Positions 10,445 to 20,733 of a stretch of DNA of 64,000 bases are shown in pieces (within the stretch, counting starts at the first letter, position 1; each line of letters opens with the position of its first letter). Source of the DNA: Pectobacterium aroidearum (GTDB lineage Bacteria > Pseudomonadota > Gammaproteobacteria > Enterobacterales > Enterobacteriaceae); NCBI RefSeq assembly GCF_015689195.1, contig NZ_CP065044.1, positions 1,426,001 to 1,490,000 on the forward strand, read 5' to 3'. The position numbers and the translations under genes are program-made. The notes beneath the pieces are model-generated. The model was not told where the DNA came from, ran no database searches, and saw nothing but the letters and a program-made list of their open reading frames with translations.

Positions 10445-11881
10445 ATGATTTCTTTGAAACGATGGCGTTTATTCCCGCGTTCCCTGCGGCAATTAGTAAT
10501 TATGGCGTTCTTGTTGGTGCTGCTGCCGCTGCTGGTACTGGCCTATCAGGCTTACCAAAGTCTGAACATGCTGAGCGAACAGGCTGCCGATATCAACCGG
10601 ACAACGCTGGCGGATGCCCGCCGCAGTGAGTCGATGACCAGCGTGGCGCTGGCGATGGAGCGTAGCTACCGGCAATACTGCGTATTGGACGATCAGACGC
10701 TGGCAACGCTCTACCAGAACCAGCGTAAACAGTATTCGCAAATGCTGGACTCCCACGCGCAGGTGTTGCCCGATCCCCGCTATTACCAAACACTGCGGCA
10801 GCTGCTTACTCAGCTCGGTGAGATACGCTGCCATAACAGCGGCCCGGAACAAACCGCCTCAAGCCTGCTGGAGGGGTTCTCTCGCGCGAACGGACAGATG
10901 GTGCAGGTGACACGCGACGTTGTTTTCTCTCGCGGGCAACAGCTTCAGCAGGCTATTTCCGAACGCGGCCAGTTCTTCGGCTGGCAGGCGTTGCTCTTAT
11001 TTCTGGTCAGCGTGATGCTGGTGGTCCTCTTTACGCGGATGATTATCGGCCCGGTTAATGGCGTAGAGCGGATGATCAACCGCCTTGGTGAAGGCCGTTC
11101 GCTGGGGAACACCAGCACGTTCAAAGGCCCGCGTGAGATTCGGACGCTGGCGCAGCGCATTATCTGGCTGAGTGAGCGTCTGTCCTGGCTGGAATCGCAG
11201 CGGCATGAATTCTTACGCCATATCTCCCATGAACTCAAGACGCCGCTGGCGAGCTTGCGGGAAGGCACTGAGCTGCTTGCCGACGAGGTGGTTGGCCCAC
11301 TGACTGCCGACCAGAAGGAGGTCGTCGCTATTCTTGATAGCAGCAGTCGCCACCTGCTACAGCTGATCGATCAACTGCTGGACTATAACCGCAAACTGGC
11401 GGATACACCGACCGAGCTGGAACGTGTTGAAATCGAAGAAATCGTCGATATCGTCGTATCGTCCCACAGTCTCCCCGCTCGTGCCAAAATGATTCATACC
11501 GATGTGACATTGGACATTGGGCACTGCTGGGCGGAGACGACGTTGTTGATGCGAGTGATTGATAATCTCTATTCCAATGCGGTGCACTACGGTAAGGAAT
11601 CCGGTAACATTTGGATTTATAGCCGTCAGATTGGCAATCGCGTTCAGATTGATGTCGCCAACAGTGGTACGCCCATTCCCGACGCAGAGCGGGGTATGAT
11701 TTTTGAGCCCTTTTATCAGGGAAGTCACCAGCGTCGTGGTGCGGTTAAAGGAAGTGGGTTGGGGCTGAGCATTGCGCGTGATTGCATTCGTCGTATGCGT
11801 GGTGAGCTTAGCCTGATTACCGTGGACTATGCTGATGTGTGTTTCCGTATCGAGCTGCCCTTATTGTCCGATAACGAATAG
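10445..11881 (+). CDS. glrK: Sensor histidine kinase GlrK (QseE)
   Basis: A 478-residue membrane kinase. TM1 is at about 17-37, followed by a periplasmic helical region, TM2 at about 180-200, HAMP, and a dimerisation domain with phospho-acceptor His in FLRHISHELKTPLASL. The ATPase domain has the N box IDNLYSNAVHYG and the G boxes GSGLGLSIARD. It phosphorylates GlrR, which activates glmY. First gene of glrK-qseG-glrR(-glnB). Confidence 0.95.
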   Translation: MISLKRWRLFPRSLRQLVIMAFLLVLLPLLVLAYQAYQSLNMLSEQAADINRTTLADARRSESMTSVALAMERSYRQYCVLDDQTLATLYQNQRKQYSQMLDSHAQVLPDPRYYQTLRQLLTQLGEIRCHNSGPEQTASSLLEGFSRANGQMVQVTRDVVFSRGQQLQQAISERGQFFGWQALLLFLVSVMLVVLFTRMIIGPVNGVERMINRLGEGRSLGNTSTFKGPREIRTLAQRIIWLSERLSWLESQRHEFLRHISHELKTPLASLREGTELLADEVVGPLTADQKEVVAILDSSSRHLLQLIDQLLDYNRKLADTPTELERVEIEEIVDIVVSSHSLPARAKMIHTDVTLDIGHCWAETTLLMRVIDNLYSNAVHYGKESGNIWIYSRQIGNRVQIDVANSGTPIPDAERGMIFEPFYQGSHQRRGAVKGSGLGLSIARDCIRRMRGELSLITVDYADVCFRIELPLLSDNE

Positions 11882-11895
11882 TCCGATAACGAATA
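11866..11895 (+). repeat. Exact 15-bp tandem duplication over the glrK stop codon
   Basis: GTCCGATAACGAATA occurs twice in direct succession (11866-11880, 11881-11895). The first copy ends inside the glrK stop TAG; the second lies in the spacer before qseG. It looks like a recent slippage duplication. Confidence 0.9.
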
Positions 11896-11916
11896 AAGTC
11901 TGAGAATGAATAAATA

Positions 11917-12747
11917 ATGAATGCATGGTTTATGAAGGGATGGTTTACGAATAGCGTATTTTCCCGCCTTTTGAAGGCGACGCTTATGTCGTCGCCACTC
12001 GTTTTAGCGGCGTGTAATAGCCATGTGAACCATGGCTCGGCCTTGCTGGAAGCAGAAACTGCCCCACCGAAAGAGCAGGTTGCGGATTTCCGTATCGCAC
12101 AATGTGAACACCTGTGGCAGATAGACGATCGTGAATCCATGAATAATGCGCTTTACTGGTTGCGTGCGATGGACTGTGCCGGACGTTTGACACAATTCCA
12201 GGCTCGTGAGGAAGCCGGGCAGGTTGCGGGGGATAGCTGGGATAGCGCGTTTAAGCAGGGCATTCTGTTGGATAATGCCGGTATTACTCAGGTTGAGCGG
12301 CGTCAGGTGCTGGAACAGATCAATTTATACCGTTTGGCTTTCCCTGCGGCGCTGCGTCCGCTGATGCAAACCTGGCGTGACAGACAAACGCTGTTTCTGG
12401 CGCTGTCGGATGAACGCCTGCGCTATAAGCGTTTACAGGAATCCAGCGACAAACAGCTGGACGCCCTGCGTGTCCAGCAAAATCATCTGCAATACCAATT
12501 AGAAACGACCACGCAGAAACTGGAAAACTTGACGGATATTGAACGTCAACTGTCGTCGCGTAAGCAACTGTCGGGAGAAATGCCGGATAACGATACCGAT
12601 CGTCGTAGCGGTACAGGTGTTAGAGACGGTTCGCGCAATTCGACAACGAAATCCAGAAGTGAGCCAGTGGATGCGGATGATACCTATACACCGCCGATGG
12701 AATCGCATACGGACAAACCGACGAAGAAGGAGTCAACAAGACAATGA
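11917..12747 (+). CDS. qseG: Outer-membrane lipoprotein QseG
   Basis: A 276-residue lipoprotein with signal sequence and lipobox LAAC (Cys about 33), a middle domain with conserved Cys residues (QCEHLWQ, MDCAGRL), a predicted coiled coil (about 170-205) and a disordered Ser/Thr/Arg-rich tail. QseG stimulates the GlrK kinase. It overlaps glrR by the ATGA at 12744, indicating translational coupling. In-frame Met codons at residues 6 and 24 are alternative starts. Confidence 0.9.
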   Translation: MNAWFMKGWFTNSVFSRLLKATLMSSPLVLAACNSHVNHGSALLEAETAPPKEQVADFRIAQCEHLWQIDDRESMNNALYWLRAMDCAGRLTQFQAREEAGQVAGDSWDSAFKQGILLDNAGITQVERRQVLEQINLYRLAFPAALRPLMQTWRDRQTLFLALSDERLRYKRLQESSDKQLDALRVQQNHLQYQLETTTQKLENLTDIERQLSSRKQLSGEMPDNDTDRRSGTGVRDGSRNSTTKSRSEPVDADDTYTPPMESHTDKPTKKESTRQ

Positions 12748-14081
12748 CAGCCCGAAAAACGGCGAGTTTATTGCTCGTGGATGATGACCCCAGTCTGCTG
12801 AAGCTATTGGGTATGCGCCTGACCAGCGAAGGATTTAGTGTGATGACAGCGGAGAGCGGCCAGGAAGCGCTGCGGTTGTTAACGCGTGAAACGTTCGATT
12901 TGGTGATCAGCGATCTTCGTATGGACGAGATGGATGGCATGGCGCTGTTTTCCGAAATTCAGCGCTATCAGCCGGGGATGCCGGTAATCATTTTAACCGC
13001 TCACGGTTCTATTCCCGATGCCGTTGCCGCCACGCAGCAGGGAGTATTTAGTTTCCTGACGAAGCCTGTTGACCGTGATGCGCTTTACAAAGCGATAGAT
13101 GAAGCACTGGCGCTGTCCGCGCCAGCAGGTGATGAAAGCTGGCGTGAAACCATCGTGACGCGCAGCCCGATTATGTTACGCCTGCTGGAACAGGCCAGAA
13201 TGGTTGCACAGTCGGATGTCAGCGTGTTGATTAATGGGCAGAGCGGAACCGGGAAAGAGGTGCTGGCTCAGGCCATTCATGCGGCAAGCCCGCGTGCGAA
13301 GAAAGCGTTTATTGCCATTAACTGCGGCGCGCTGCCGGAACCGTTGCTGGAATCTGAGTTGTTCGGTCATGCCAAAGGCGCTTTTACCGGTGCGGTGAGC
13401 AGCCGTGAGGGGCTTTTTCAGGCGGCGGAAGGCGGTACGCTGTTTTTAGATGAAATCGGCGATATGCCGCTGTCTCTGCAGGTTAAACTGTTACGTGTTC
13501 TGCAAGAGCGAAAAGTCCGCCCGCTGGGGAGCAACCGCGATCTGGATATCGACGTGCGGATTATTTCCGCCACGCACCGTGACTTACCAAAGGCGATGGC
13601 GAAAAACGAATTCCGCGAGGATCTGTATTATCGGCTCAACGTGGTGAATATGAAGCTGCCTGCGCTACATGAGCGTGCCGAAGATATTCCTCTGCTGGCA
13701 AATCATCTGCTGCGTGAATCCGCCAACCGCCACAAGCCTTTTGTGCGAACCTTTTCAACCGATGCGATGAAGCGCTTGATGACGGCAAGCTGGCCGGGTA
13801 ACGTGCGTCAACTGGTGAATGTCATTGAACAGTGTGTGGCGCTGACCAGCGCGCCAGTCATAAGTGACGCGCTGGTTGAACAGGCGCTGGAAGGTGAAAA
13901 TACGGCGCTGCCAACCTTTGTTGAAGCGCGCCACCAGTTTGAACTTAACTATCTGCGAAAGTTGTTACAGATCGCAAAAGGTAACGTGACGCAGGCTGCG
14001 CGAATGGCCGGGCGTAACCGAACGGAATTTTATAAACTGTTGGGCCGCCATGAATTGGATGCCAACGATTTTAAAGACTAG
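12744..14081 (+). CDS. glrR: Sigma-54-dependent response regulator GlrR (QseF)
   Basis: NtrC-type activator of 445 residues. The receiver domain has the phospho-acceptor Asp57 in LVISDLRMD; the AAA+ domain has Walker A GQSGTGKE, the sigma-54 contact loop GAFTGA and the Walker B FLDEIGD; a C-terminal Fis-type HTH ends the protein (TQAARMAGRNRTEFYKLL). Its predicted targets, three TGTC-N10-GACA sites, are upstream of glmY in the same locus. Confidence 0.96.
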   Translation: MTARKTASLLLVDDDPSLLKLLGMRLTSEGFSVMTAESGQEALRLLTRETFDLVISDLRMDEMDGMALFSEIQRYQPGMPVIILTAHGSIPDAVAATQQGVFSFLTKPVDRDALYKAIDEALALSAPAGDESWRETIVTRSPIMLRLLEQARMVAQSDVSVLINGQSGTGKEVLAQAIHAASPRAKKAFIAINCGALPEPLLESELFGHAKGAFTGAVSSREGLFQAAEGGTLFLDEIGDMPLSLQVKLLRVLQERKVRPLGSNRDLDIDVRIISATHRDLPKAMAKNEFREDLYYRLNVVNMKLPALHERAEDIPLLANHLLRESANRHKPFVRTFSTDAMKRLMTASWPGNVRQLVNVIEQCVALTSAPVISDALVEQALEGENTALPTFVEARHQFELNYLRKLLQIAKGNVTQAARMAGRNRTEFYKLLGRHELDANDFKD

Positions 14082-14198
14082 CGTTGATAGAATTGGCAGC
14101 ACGCCTGCAGCGTGATGCGGGGTGGGTATGGATTGTCTGCCTGAGTTCTGACATGCTGCTCATTTGCTGATGCTCGGCTTTGGCCGCAACATAGATAA

Positions 14199-14552
<354 letters not shown>

Positions 14553-14580
14553 TCGTCTCGCCTTACGTTGTTCCTTTTTA

Positions 14581-14608
14581 GAAGCCAGCCTCATCAGGCT
14601 GGCTTCTT
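14581..14608 (+). terminator. Terminator of glnB
   Basis: Perfect 10-bp stem GAAGCCAGCC / GGCTGGCTTC with loop TCATCA, then a pyrimidine-rich tail. It lies between the convergent genes glnB and pemA. Confidence 0.7.
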
Positions 14609-14630
14609 CACATTTACTTCTACTCTACTT

Positions 14631-15737
14631 CTACTTCCCTTTCGGCGCGGTAGGCACCCAGCCTGCCAGCACTTTGTCTGCGGTGTATTCTGCTGCTTCC
14701 GCGTCGCTTAACTGGCGGCGCTGATCGTTTTTCTCTGCGCCTTTTCCGCTGGATTTATACTCGAAAAAGCGTGAGTCCTGAGGATGGAACCAGATTTTCT
14801 CGCCTTGTTTATCTTTGCCGGACATTTTGTCCCAGCCATAGATGTGGTCGTCCATGCTGGTGTTCAGGAAGACGGTCTGGCCGATAGCGTTAGGGTCGGC
14901 ATAACGGCCATCTTCAAAGGTGGTCGTTGGATGCCATGGGCGACCCAAACCATAGCTTTTCGCTGGGACGTCTTTCTCTTTAATCACCCGGCTATTGGTA
15001 ATGACCAGGCCATATTTTTGCTTAATGTCGGTGCTGGGGGCGGTGAGATAGCCGAGAGGCTGATCTTTCACGTCGGTACGGTTACGCGCGACGATGTCGC
15101 AATCGTCAAAGAGTGCGGTACCGTTGCCAAAGATGAAATCAACGGTGCCGCTGATACGGCATTGCGAGAAGAAGCTGCGCCCACCTTTCACATATAACGT
15201 GTCCTGATAGCCCGTCAGGCTGACATCATGAAACCATGCGCGATCGCTATTTTCAGCAACCAGCAGCGCAACGGCCTGCGAGTCTTTTAGCTTGGTGGGG
15301 TCGTCATTGGCTTTGGCCTGATTGGCCGGGTAATCGAAATCATTGCTGATGGTCAGAGAACGGGCGCTGAAATCGGGAGCATCGACCTTCACCGTGTTGC
15401 TGCCATAGGTTCCCCATTTGCTGCCATCGGGTTTGAGCGTGCCGGCTGCGGTTGTCGCGGTGATCACGGTGCCGTCACGGCTTTCGCCCTGTAGATGAAT
15501 GTTAGGGCGTGTAATGGTCAGACGCTCGTGGTAGACGCCATTTTTCACATAGATAACAAACGGTGAGCTGTCTGCCGGTGCGCTGGCGATGGCTTCTGTA
15601 ATGGTTTTGTAGGCGTTGGCGTCCCCTGCATTGGTGGAAACGAGAGCATTGTAGTCGGCTGCCTGCGCTAACGACCACGGTGAGGAAATTAGCATAGCTA
15701 AGGTCAGCGTTTTGCAGAGGTTTGAGGCTTTTATCAT
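14631..15737 (-). CDS. pemA: Secreted pectin methylesterase
   Basis: A 368-residue CE8 pectinesterase. The signal peptide is cleaved near AQA-ADYN (26/27). Family blocks are QAVAL (154-158), GYQDTLYV with catalytic Asp179, DFIFGNG with catalytic Asp200, and LGRPW with Arg266. It removes methyl groups from plant homogalacturonan so that pectate lyases can act, and is probably exported by the type II system. It lies 92 bp downstream of paeY on the same strand, as in the Dickeya paeY-pemA pair. Closely similar to Dickeya PemA from memory. Confidence 0.96.
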   Translation of the reverse strand: MIKASNLCKTLTLAMLISSPWSLAQAADYNALVSTNAGDANAYKTITEAIASAPADSSPFVIYVKNGVYHERLTITRPNIHLQGESRDGTVITATTAAGTLKPDGSKWGTYGSNTVKVDAPDFSARSLTISNDFDYPANQAKANDDPTKLKDSQAVALLVAENSDRAWFHDVSLTGYQDTLYVKGGRSFFSQCRISGTVDFIFGNGTALFDDCDIVARNRTDVKDQPLGYLTAPSTDIKQKYGLVITNSRVIKEKDVPAKSYGLGRPWHPTTTFEDGRYADPNAIGQTVFLNTSMDDHIYGWDKMSGKDKQGEKIWFHPQDSRFFEYKSSGKGAEKNDQRRQLSDAEAAEYTADKVLAGWVPTAPKGK

Positions 15738-15829
15738 GTCCAGAGTCCTGTAATCGGTAAGGGAGGGTTTGTAACGCGCGGCAATGTGGCACCGCGCGGT
15801 TCTGTCTTATCGTTTTTCCTGACTGATAA

Positions 15830-17488
15830 CTACTTGTGTTTGCTGACCGTTTTTTCTGCCAGCGACGCTAACGCAGGTTCTTGTCGGATGGCGTCAGCGA
15901 CAATCTCAGCTACGGCGATAGCGCCTTTTTTCTGAAAATGGGTGGTATCTGGTTTGCTCAGGCTACCCGCCTGATCGCGATAGTAAGGATATTTTTTGGG
16001 ATCGATCACCAGCCAATACTGTTTCCAATGATCGCTGTTACCTTGGTTCGCTAGAGCGATAGTGGCTGGTTCAATGTCCAGCAACACGACCTTATTATCT
16101 GCTGCCGTATCTTTGATGGTCTGGCTGTAATCGCCGACAAAGGCATAACCGTTTTCCGCGTTTTGTTTGGTGAAGTGGCTGTGTACCGCTGGCGTGCCGT
16201 TTTTGCCTTCAGCCGTTTTTACTCGGGTGGTTGGGGTAAGCAGAACCGGTGTGAGTTTATGCTGGCGGGCAAAGGTGATGTAACGCTCCAAGGATGTCTG
16301 GAATGACATATCGGCTTTTCCCTGTGGCGCCTGTTTTTTCCCTGTCGCATCGTTTGGATAAGTACAGAGGTTAGCGACGTCAGCTGGGCCACGTACCGCT
16401 TTTGCACTGTTGCAGTTTTGATCATTATGTCCCATTTGGATAAACAGGAAATCGCCTTCCTTCATCAGTGGCTGCATCTGGCGGAACCAGCCTTCGTAAA
16501 AATAGTCGCGTGAACTACGTCCGGCACGTGTGCCATTCACCACTTTGACGCCGCTGTTTTTACTGAACTGCTGTTCAAAAACCTGCCCCCATCCCATACG
16601 TGGGAAGCGCATTTTTTCATAGGTTGCCGCAGTTGAGTCGCCGACGATGAAAATGCGGGTTTGTGCTTTCTGGATTGCGTCCAGACTCTGGCGAGCAGAA
16701 CGATAATCTAACGGTTCATAATCGCCTTTATTATTCAGGCCGACAATCGGATGGAATGCGCTGTCAGTCAAAACGGTATGGCCGGAGTAGCCCGTGTCGT
16801 TGTGATAATTTCGGTTATGGTTAATGACGCTGACGATTTTGGTAACGGCTTCCTGTTGGGCGGCAGAGTAGGTCAGGGGATCGAAACGTGTGGGGGCACT
16901 GATGCCAACCTGTTTTAGCGCGTCATTAAAACCGGCATGAAAATCGGCGTAGGCTTTTTTCCATTCTGCGGCGTCCATTTTTGGCGATGCCGTATCGTCC
17001 GTGAGCTGCTGTGGACCAATGTAGCCTGCGGCTACCGCGATGTCAGAGGTGATGCGGTCAGTCAGCGGGTTGATATTGGCGATATTTTCTTTACCGTCAT
17101 GCATTGAAGGAGCGACGGCGGACAGGCAGATTGCACGGGAGATATTATTCAACAGGCAATTATTGCCGCCGGACTCAATGGCTAAAAGACGTAACGGCGG
17201 TGTCAGACCCGAGATATCAAGATGATATTTTCCTTGCTCATCGGTCTGTGTCTGCCGCTTCTGGCCCTGCTGGTCTCTGATAATGATGGTGGCAGGCAGG
17301 TGGATATCCCGTGCGGTGACATTACCCGATAAACCGGTTTTTTCACCCAGCGTTGAACCCGACAGCCATTTCGCGCTCTCTGGCGCGGCGGTCTGGTGTG
17401 CAGCGGCGGGGGTTTTAGCATTTACCAGTGTGAAAGGGGCGGAAAGTATCAGAGCTAAAGCCACACTTTCTGAAAAACGTTTTGCCAT
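15830..17488 (-). CDS. paeY: Secreted pectin acetylesterase
   Basis: A 552-residue PaeY-type protein. After a signal peptide (about 1-24) comes an N-terminal beta-rich domain resembling a carboxypeptidase-regulatory fold (GNVTARDIHLPATIIIRD), then an SGNH-hydrolase domain from about 275. Block I is GDSTAATY (Ser285), block II is around GTRAGRSSRDY, block III is GHND (353-356) and block V is DTTHF. It removes acetyl groups from pectin together with the methylesterase encoded next. No pectate lyase genes precede it, unlike the Dickeya pelADE-paeY-pemA cluster. Confidence 0.94.
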   Translation of the reverse strand: MAKRFSESVALALILSAPFTLVNAKTPAAAHQTAAPESAKWLSGSTLGEKTGLSGNVTARDIHLPATIIIRDQQGQKRQTQTDEQGKYHLDISGLTPPLRLLAIESGGNNCLLNNISRAICLSAVAPSMHDGKENIANINPLTDRITSDIAVAAGYIGPQQLTDDTASPKMDAAEWKKAYADFHAGFNDALKQVGISAPTRFDPLTYSAAQQEAVTKIVSVINHNRNYHNDTGYSGHTVLTDSAFHPIVGLNNKGDYEPLDYRSARQSLDAIQKAQTRIFIVGDSTAATYEKMRFPRMGWGQVFEQQFSKNSGVKVVNGTRAGRSSRDYFYEGWFRQMQPLMKEGDFLFIQMGHNDQNCNSAKAVRGPADVANLCTYPNDATGKKQAPQGKADMSFQTSLERYITFARQHKLTPVLLTPTTRVKTAEGKNGTPAVHSHFTKQNAENGYAFVGDYSQTIKDTAADNKVVLLDIEPATIALANQGNSDHWKQYWLVIDPKKYPYYRDQAGSLSKPDTTHFQKKGAIAVAEIVADAIRQEPALASLAEKTVSKHK

Positions 17489-17659
17489 GGTTAGACATAT
17501 CCCTTGTTGATTAATCGAAAACAGTTAATGAACCCAAGCGTTGTCAAAGGAAGGTCGCTGTTTTTTATCGTTCTTGTCACGGCCTTTAGAGAAAACGTCG
17601 GGGGCTTTATTGTGCACCCAAGCCGATTCAAGGGCGATGCCTAAACGCAGGTCCTTTTT

Positions 17660-17700
17660 GATGAAATAGCTATTCATTAAAAATGAAATGTTATTTTAAT
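17660..17700 (-). promoter_or_regulatory. Two KdgR-like operators upstream of paeY
   Basis: Compared with the 19-bp palindromic KdgR motif AATGAAACATTGTTTCATT, 17682-17700 (AATGAAATGTTATTTTAAT) matches 14/19 and 17660-17678 (GATGAAATAGCTATTCATT) matches 13/19. They are 3 bp apart, about 170-210 bp upstream of paeY. KdgR represses pectinolysis genes until the pectin breakdown product KDG appears. The 372-bp gap between paeY and hmp holds these sites and the hmp terminator; I see nothing else in it. Confidence 0.6.
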
Positions 17701-17807
17701 AAGGCGTGTTTTTTTGTGACCCACCTCTTTTTTAGCGGAGCGCTCGTGTGTCAGCACATAAAATTGTGATCGGTAAGGTATTTTTGGGAAGGGGGACGGT
17801 CTGAAAA

Positions 17808-17836
17808 ATGAAAAAAGGCCGCAAAAGCGACCTTTG
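17808..17836 (-). terminator. Terminator of hmp
   Basis: On the minus strand AAAGGTCGC TTTT GCGGCCTTT (one G-U pair) is followed by a T-run, about 25 bp after the hmp stop. Confidence 0.85.
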
Positions 17837-17860
17837 GGTTTGATCCGTTATCAATGAGGG

Positions 17861-19051
17861 TTAGACAACTTTATGCGGACCAAAACATTCGTAATGTAGC
17901 TGCTCAGCCGGGATCCCGATCGCCAGCAACTGCTGTGCGACAAACTGCATGAACACCACAGGGCCACACAGGTAATAGTGCATATCTGGCGTGGTCAATT
18001 CATCTTTTAGCGAGGCTAACTGCATCAATCCGCTGTGATGATAATCTTCGCCAGGGCGATCGGCCTGCTGTGGTTCGCGATACCAGATGTGATGCTGGAA
18101 CTGCGGCAACGATTCTCCCGTTTGCTTGATTTCATCCGCAAACGCATGCGCCGAGCCGTTCTCTGCTGCGTGTAGCCATAACACTTTCGCCTGATGATCC
18201 TGTTGTTTTAGCGTATGCAGCATACCCAGCATAGGGGTTTGCCCTACGCCGCCGGAAATCAGGGCTACGGGTGTAGAGGCGGGGATATCAAGGAAGAAAT
18301 CGCCGTGCGGAGCCGCCAGATGAATGATGTCGCCTTCGCGCGCGGTATCATGCAGATAGCCGGAAACGGTGCCTTGCGCTTCACGTTTAACCGCAATTCG
18401 GTAGGATTTCCCATTTGGCGCGTGGGTCAGAGAGTATTGGCGAATCTCCTGATTGGCAAAACTGTCATGTTTGACGTAAACCGCCAGATATTGACCTGCT
18501 TGAAAATCAGCAATAGGTTGGCCGTCGGTGGGTTCCAGCGTGAAGCTGGTAATGATGGAACTTTGCGGCTGCTTGTTCACAATGCGGAAAGGTCGCACGC
18601 CGCTCCAGCCGCCGTTTTTCGCTTCAGTGCTGCGGTAGATATCGCCTTCGCGCTGGATGAAGACATTCGCCAGCACGCCATAGGCTTTACCCCAGGCGTC
18701 CAGCACCTCCTGTCCTGGGCTAAACATTTCATCCAGCGTTGCCAATAAATGATTACCCACGATCTGATACTGATCGGCCTGAATGTTAAAGCTGGCGTGC
18801 TTCTGGGCGATACGCTCAACCGCAGGCAGCAGCGCGGCCAGGTTTTCGATATTCGTCGCATAAGCACAAATGGCATTGAACAACGCTTCCCGCTGATCGC
18901 CATTGCGCTGGTTGCTCATATTAAAAATATCTTTGAGCTCAGGATTGTGCGTAAACATGCGATCGTAAAAATGTGCGGTCAGTTTCGGGCCGGTTTCCGC
19001 CAGCAGAGGAATGGTCGATTTAACAATGGCGATAGTTTGGTTATCCAGCAT
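17861..19051 (-). CDS. hmp: Flavohemoprotein / nitric oxide dioxygenase
   Basis: A 396-residue flavohaemoglobin converting NO and O2 to nitrate with NAD(P)H. The globin domain (about 1-138) has the proximal His in AQKHASFNI. The FAD-binding block is [10 protein letters not shown] and the NAD block is [14 protein letters not shown]; the C-terminus is [10 protein letters not shown]. Divergent from glyA, as in E. coli. The homologue HmpX of Dickeya is known as a virulence factor. An NsrR-type operator lies upstream. Confidence 0.97.
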   Translation of the reverse strand: MLDNQTIAIVKSTIPLLAETGPKLTAHFYDRMFTHNPELKDIFNMSNQRNGDQREALFNAICAYATNIENLAALLPAVERIAQKHASFNIQADQYQIVGNHLLATLDEMFSPGQEVLDAWGKAYGVLANVFIQREGDIYRSTEAKNGGWSGVRPFRIVNKQPQSSIITSFTLEPTDGQPIADFQAGQYLAVYVKHDSFANQEIRQYSLTHAPNGKSYRIAVKREAQGTVSGYLHDTAREGDIIHLAAPHGDFFLDIPASTPVALISGGVGQTPMLGMLHTLKQQDHQAKVLWLHAAENGSAHAFADEIKQTGESLPQFQHHIWYREPQQADRPGEDYHHSGLMQLASLKDELTTPDMHYYLCGPVVFMQFVAQQLLAIGIPAEQLHYECFGPHKVV

Positions 19052-19081
19052 GGTGACTCCCTATTTATTGGTATGACTTAT

Positions 19082-19104
19082 AAGTTGTATTTTATATGCA
19101 TCTT
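19082..19104 (-). promoter_or_regulatory. NsrR operator upstream of hmp
   Basis: The 23-bp stretch read on the minus strand begins AAGATGCATATAAAAT and ends ACAACTT. It follows the palindromic NsrR motif AAGATGCATTT-N-AAATGCATCTT with few changes, 30 bp upstream of the hmp start. NsrR is an NO-sensing [Fe-S] repressor, so NO should induce hmp. Confidence 0.82.
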
Positions 19105-19259
19105 ATTGGGTTTGTTCGCCGCTGTAAATTACCTTTTTGGTGGTAGGGGTTTTTAGGGAGGGCTAAAGGGAATAACATGAAGAAATAGCAGGTTGAGAAT
19201 GAAGAAAAATCCGTTTAACACCGTACAGCTCATATTTGCTGAAGCCTTGTGCTGCCTGT

Positions 19260-19275
19260 AGCTAATCGTTTGCGT
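19260..19275 (+). promoter_or_regulatory. PurR operator upstream of glyA
   Basis: AGCTAATCGTTTGCGT matches the PurR consensus (reverse orientation) with one mismatch. glyA is a known PurR target in E. coli. The 360-bp hmp-glyA gap contains this site and the NsrR site. Confidence 0.7.
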
Positions 19276-19411
19276 AAAAACCTCTGTCAAGACCTATCTT
19301 CATTAGGGAAAAACGGTTTACACTATACGCCATTCCCCAAGAGGGTAGCCCAATTCCCAAATGGGCCATCAATTCCCAGTATATTTATGTTAGCTGAGTC
19401 AGGAGATCCGG

Positions 19412-20665
19412 ATGTTAAAGCGTGAAATGAACATTGCCGATTATGATGCCGACCTGTGGCAAGCAATGGAGCAAGAAGTGGTGCGTCAGGAAGAGCACAT
19501 TGAACTGATTGCGTCAGAAAACTACACCAGCCCACGCGTTATGCAGGCTCAAGGGTCTCAGCTGACGAACAAGTATGCTGAAGGTTATCCGGGCAAACGT
19601 TACTACGGCGGCTGTGAGTATGTGGACATCGTTGAGCAACTGGCTATCGACCGTGCGAAGGCGTTGTTCGGTGCCGATTATGCCAACGTACAGCCGCACT
19701 CTGGCTCTCAGGCTAACTTTGCCGTTTACACCGCGCTGCTGCAGCCGGGCGACACCATTCTGGGGATGAATCTGGCGCACGGTGGTCACCTGACGCACGG
19801 TTCTCCGGTTAACCTGTCGGGCAAACTGTATAACGTTATTCCTTACGGTATCGATGAAAGCGGCAAAATTGACTACGACGAAATGGCTGAACTGGCGCGT
19901 ACGCACAAGCCAAAAATGATCGTCGGCGGTTTCTCTGCTTACTCTGGCGTGGTTGACTGGGCGAAGATGCGTGAAATCGCTGACAGCATCGGCGCTTACC
20001 TGTTTGTCGATATGGCGCACGTTGCTGGCCTGATTGCCGCTGATGTTTACCCTAACCCGGTTCCTCATGCTCACATCGTGACCACGACGACGCACAAAAC
20101 GCTGGCTGGCCCACGCGGTGGCCTGATTCTGGCGAAAGGCGGTGACGAAGAGCTGTACAAAAAGCTGAACTCTGCTGTTTTCCCTGGTGGTCAGGGTGGT
20201 CCGTTGATGCACGTTATCGCGGGTAAAGCGGTTGCGCTGAAAGAAGCCATGGAGCCTGAATTTAAGGTTTATCAGCAGCAGGTTGCGAAAAACGCCAAAG
20301 CGATGGTTGAAGTCTTCCTGTCACGTGGTTTCAACGTTGTTTCTGGTGGAACCAGCAACCACCTGTTCCTGCTGGATCTGGTTAGCAAAAACCTGACCGG
20401 TAAAGAAGCTGATGCTGCGCTGGGTCGTGCGAATATCACCGTAAACAAAAACAGCGTGCCTAACGATCCGAAGAGCCCGTTCGTGACTTCCGGTATCCGT
20501 ATCGGTACGCCAGCGGCAACCCGTCGCGGCTTTAAAGAAGCGGAAGTGCGTGAACTGGCTGGCTGGATCTGTGATGTGTTGGATAACATCAACGACGAAG
20601 CGACCATTGAACGTGTGAAACAGAAAGTTCTGGATATCTGCGCCCGCTTCCCGGTTTACGCATAA
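19412..20665 (+). CDS. glyA: Serine hydroxymethyltransferase
   Basis: A 417-residue PLP enzyme interconverting serine and glycine with tetrahydrofolate, the main source of one-carbon units. The PLP-lysine motif is [15 protein letters not shown], and the N-terminal [10 protein letters not shown] block is present. The start ATG 19412 has AGGAGAT upstream. Single gene with its own terminator. Confidence 0.98.
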   Translation: MLKREMNIADYDADLWQAMEQEVVRQEEHIELIASENYTSPRVMQAQGSQLTNKYAEGYPGKRYYGGCEYVDIVEQLAIDRAKALFGADYANVQPHSGSQANFAVYTALLQPGDTILGMNLAHGGHLTHGSPVNLSGKLYNVIPYGIDESGKIDYDEMAELARTHKPKMIVGGFSAYSGVVDWAKMREIADSIGAYLFVDMAHVAGLIAADVYPNPVPHAHIVTTTTHKTLAGPRGGLILAKGGDEELYKKLNSAVFPGGQGGPLMHVIAGKAVALKEAMEPEFKVYQQQVAKNAKAMVEVFLSRGFNVVSGGTSNHLFLLDLVSKNLTGKEADAALGRANITVNKNSVPNDPKSPFVTSGIRIGTPAATRRGFKEAEVRELAGWICDVLDNINDEATIERVKQKVLDICARFPVYA

Positions 20666-20703
20666 TTCGGCATTTTCTCTGACATCACTGTCGGAACACT
20701 TCC

Positions 20704-20733
20704 TAAACGCCAGCCTGTGTGCTGGCGTTTTTT
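20704..20733 (+). terminator. Terminator of glyA
   Basis: AAACGCCAGC / GCTGGCGTTT hairpin with loop CTGTGT, followed by a T-run. Confidence 0.92.
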
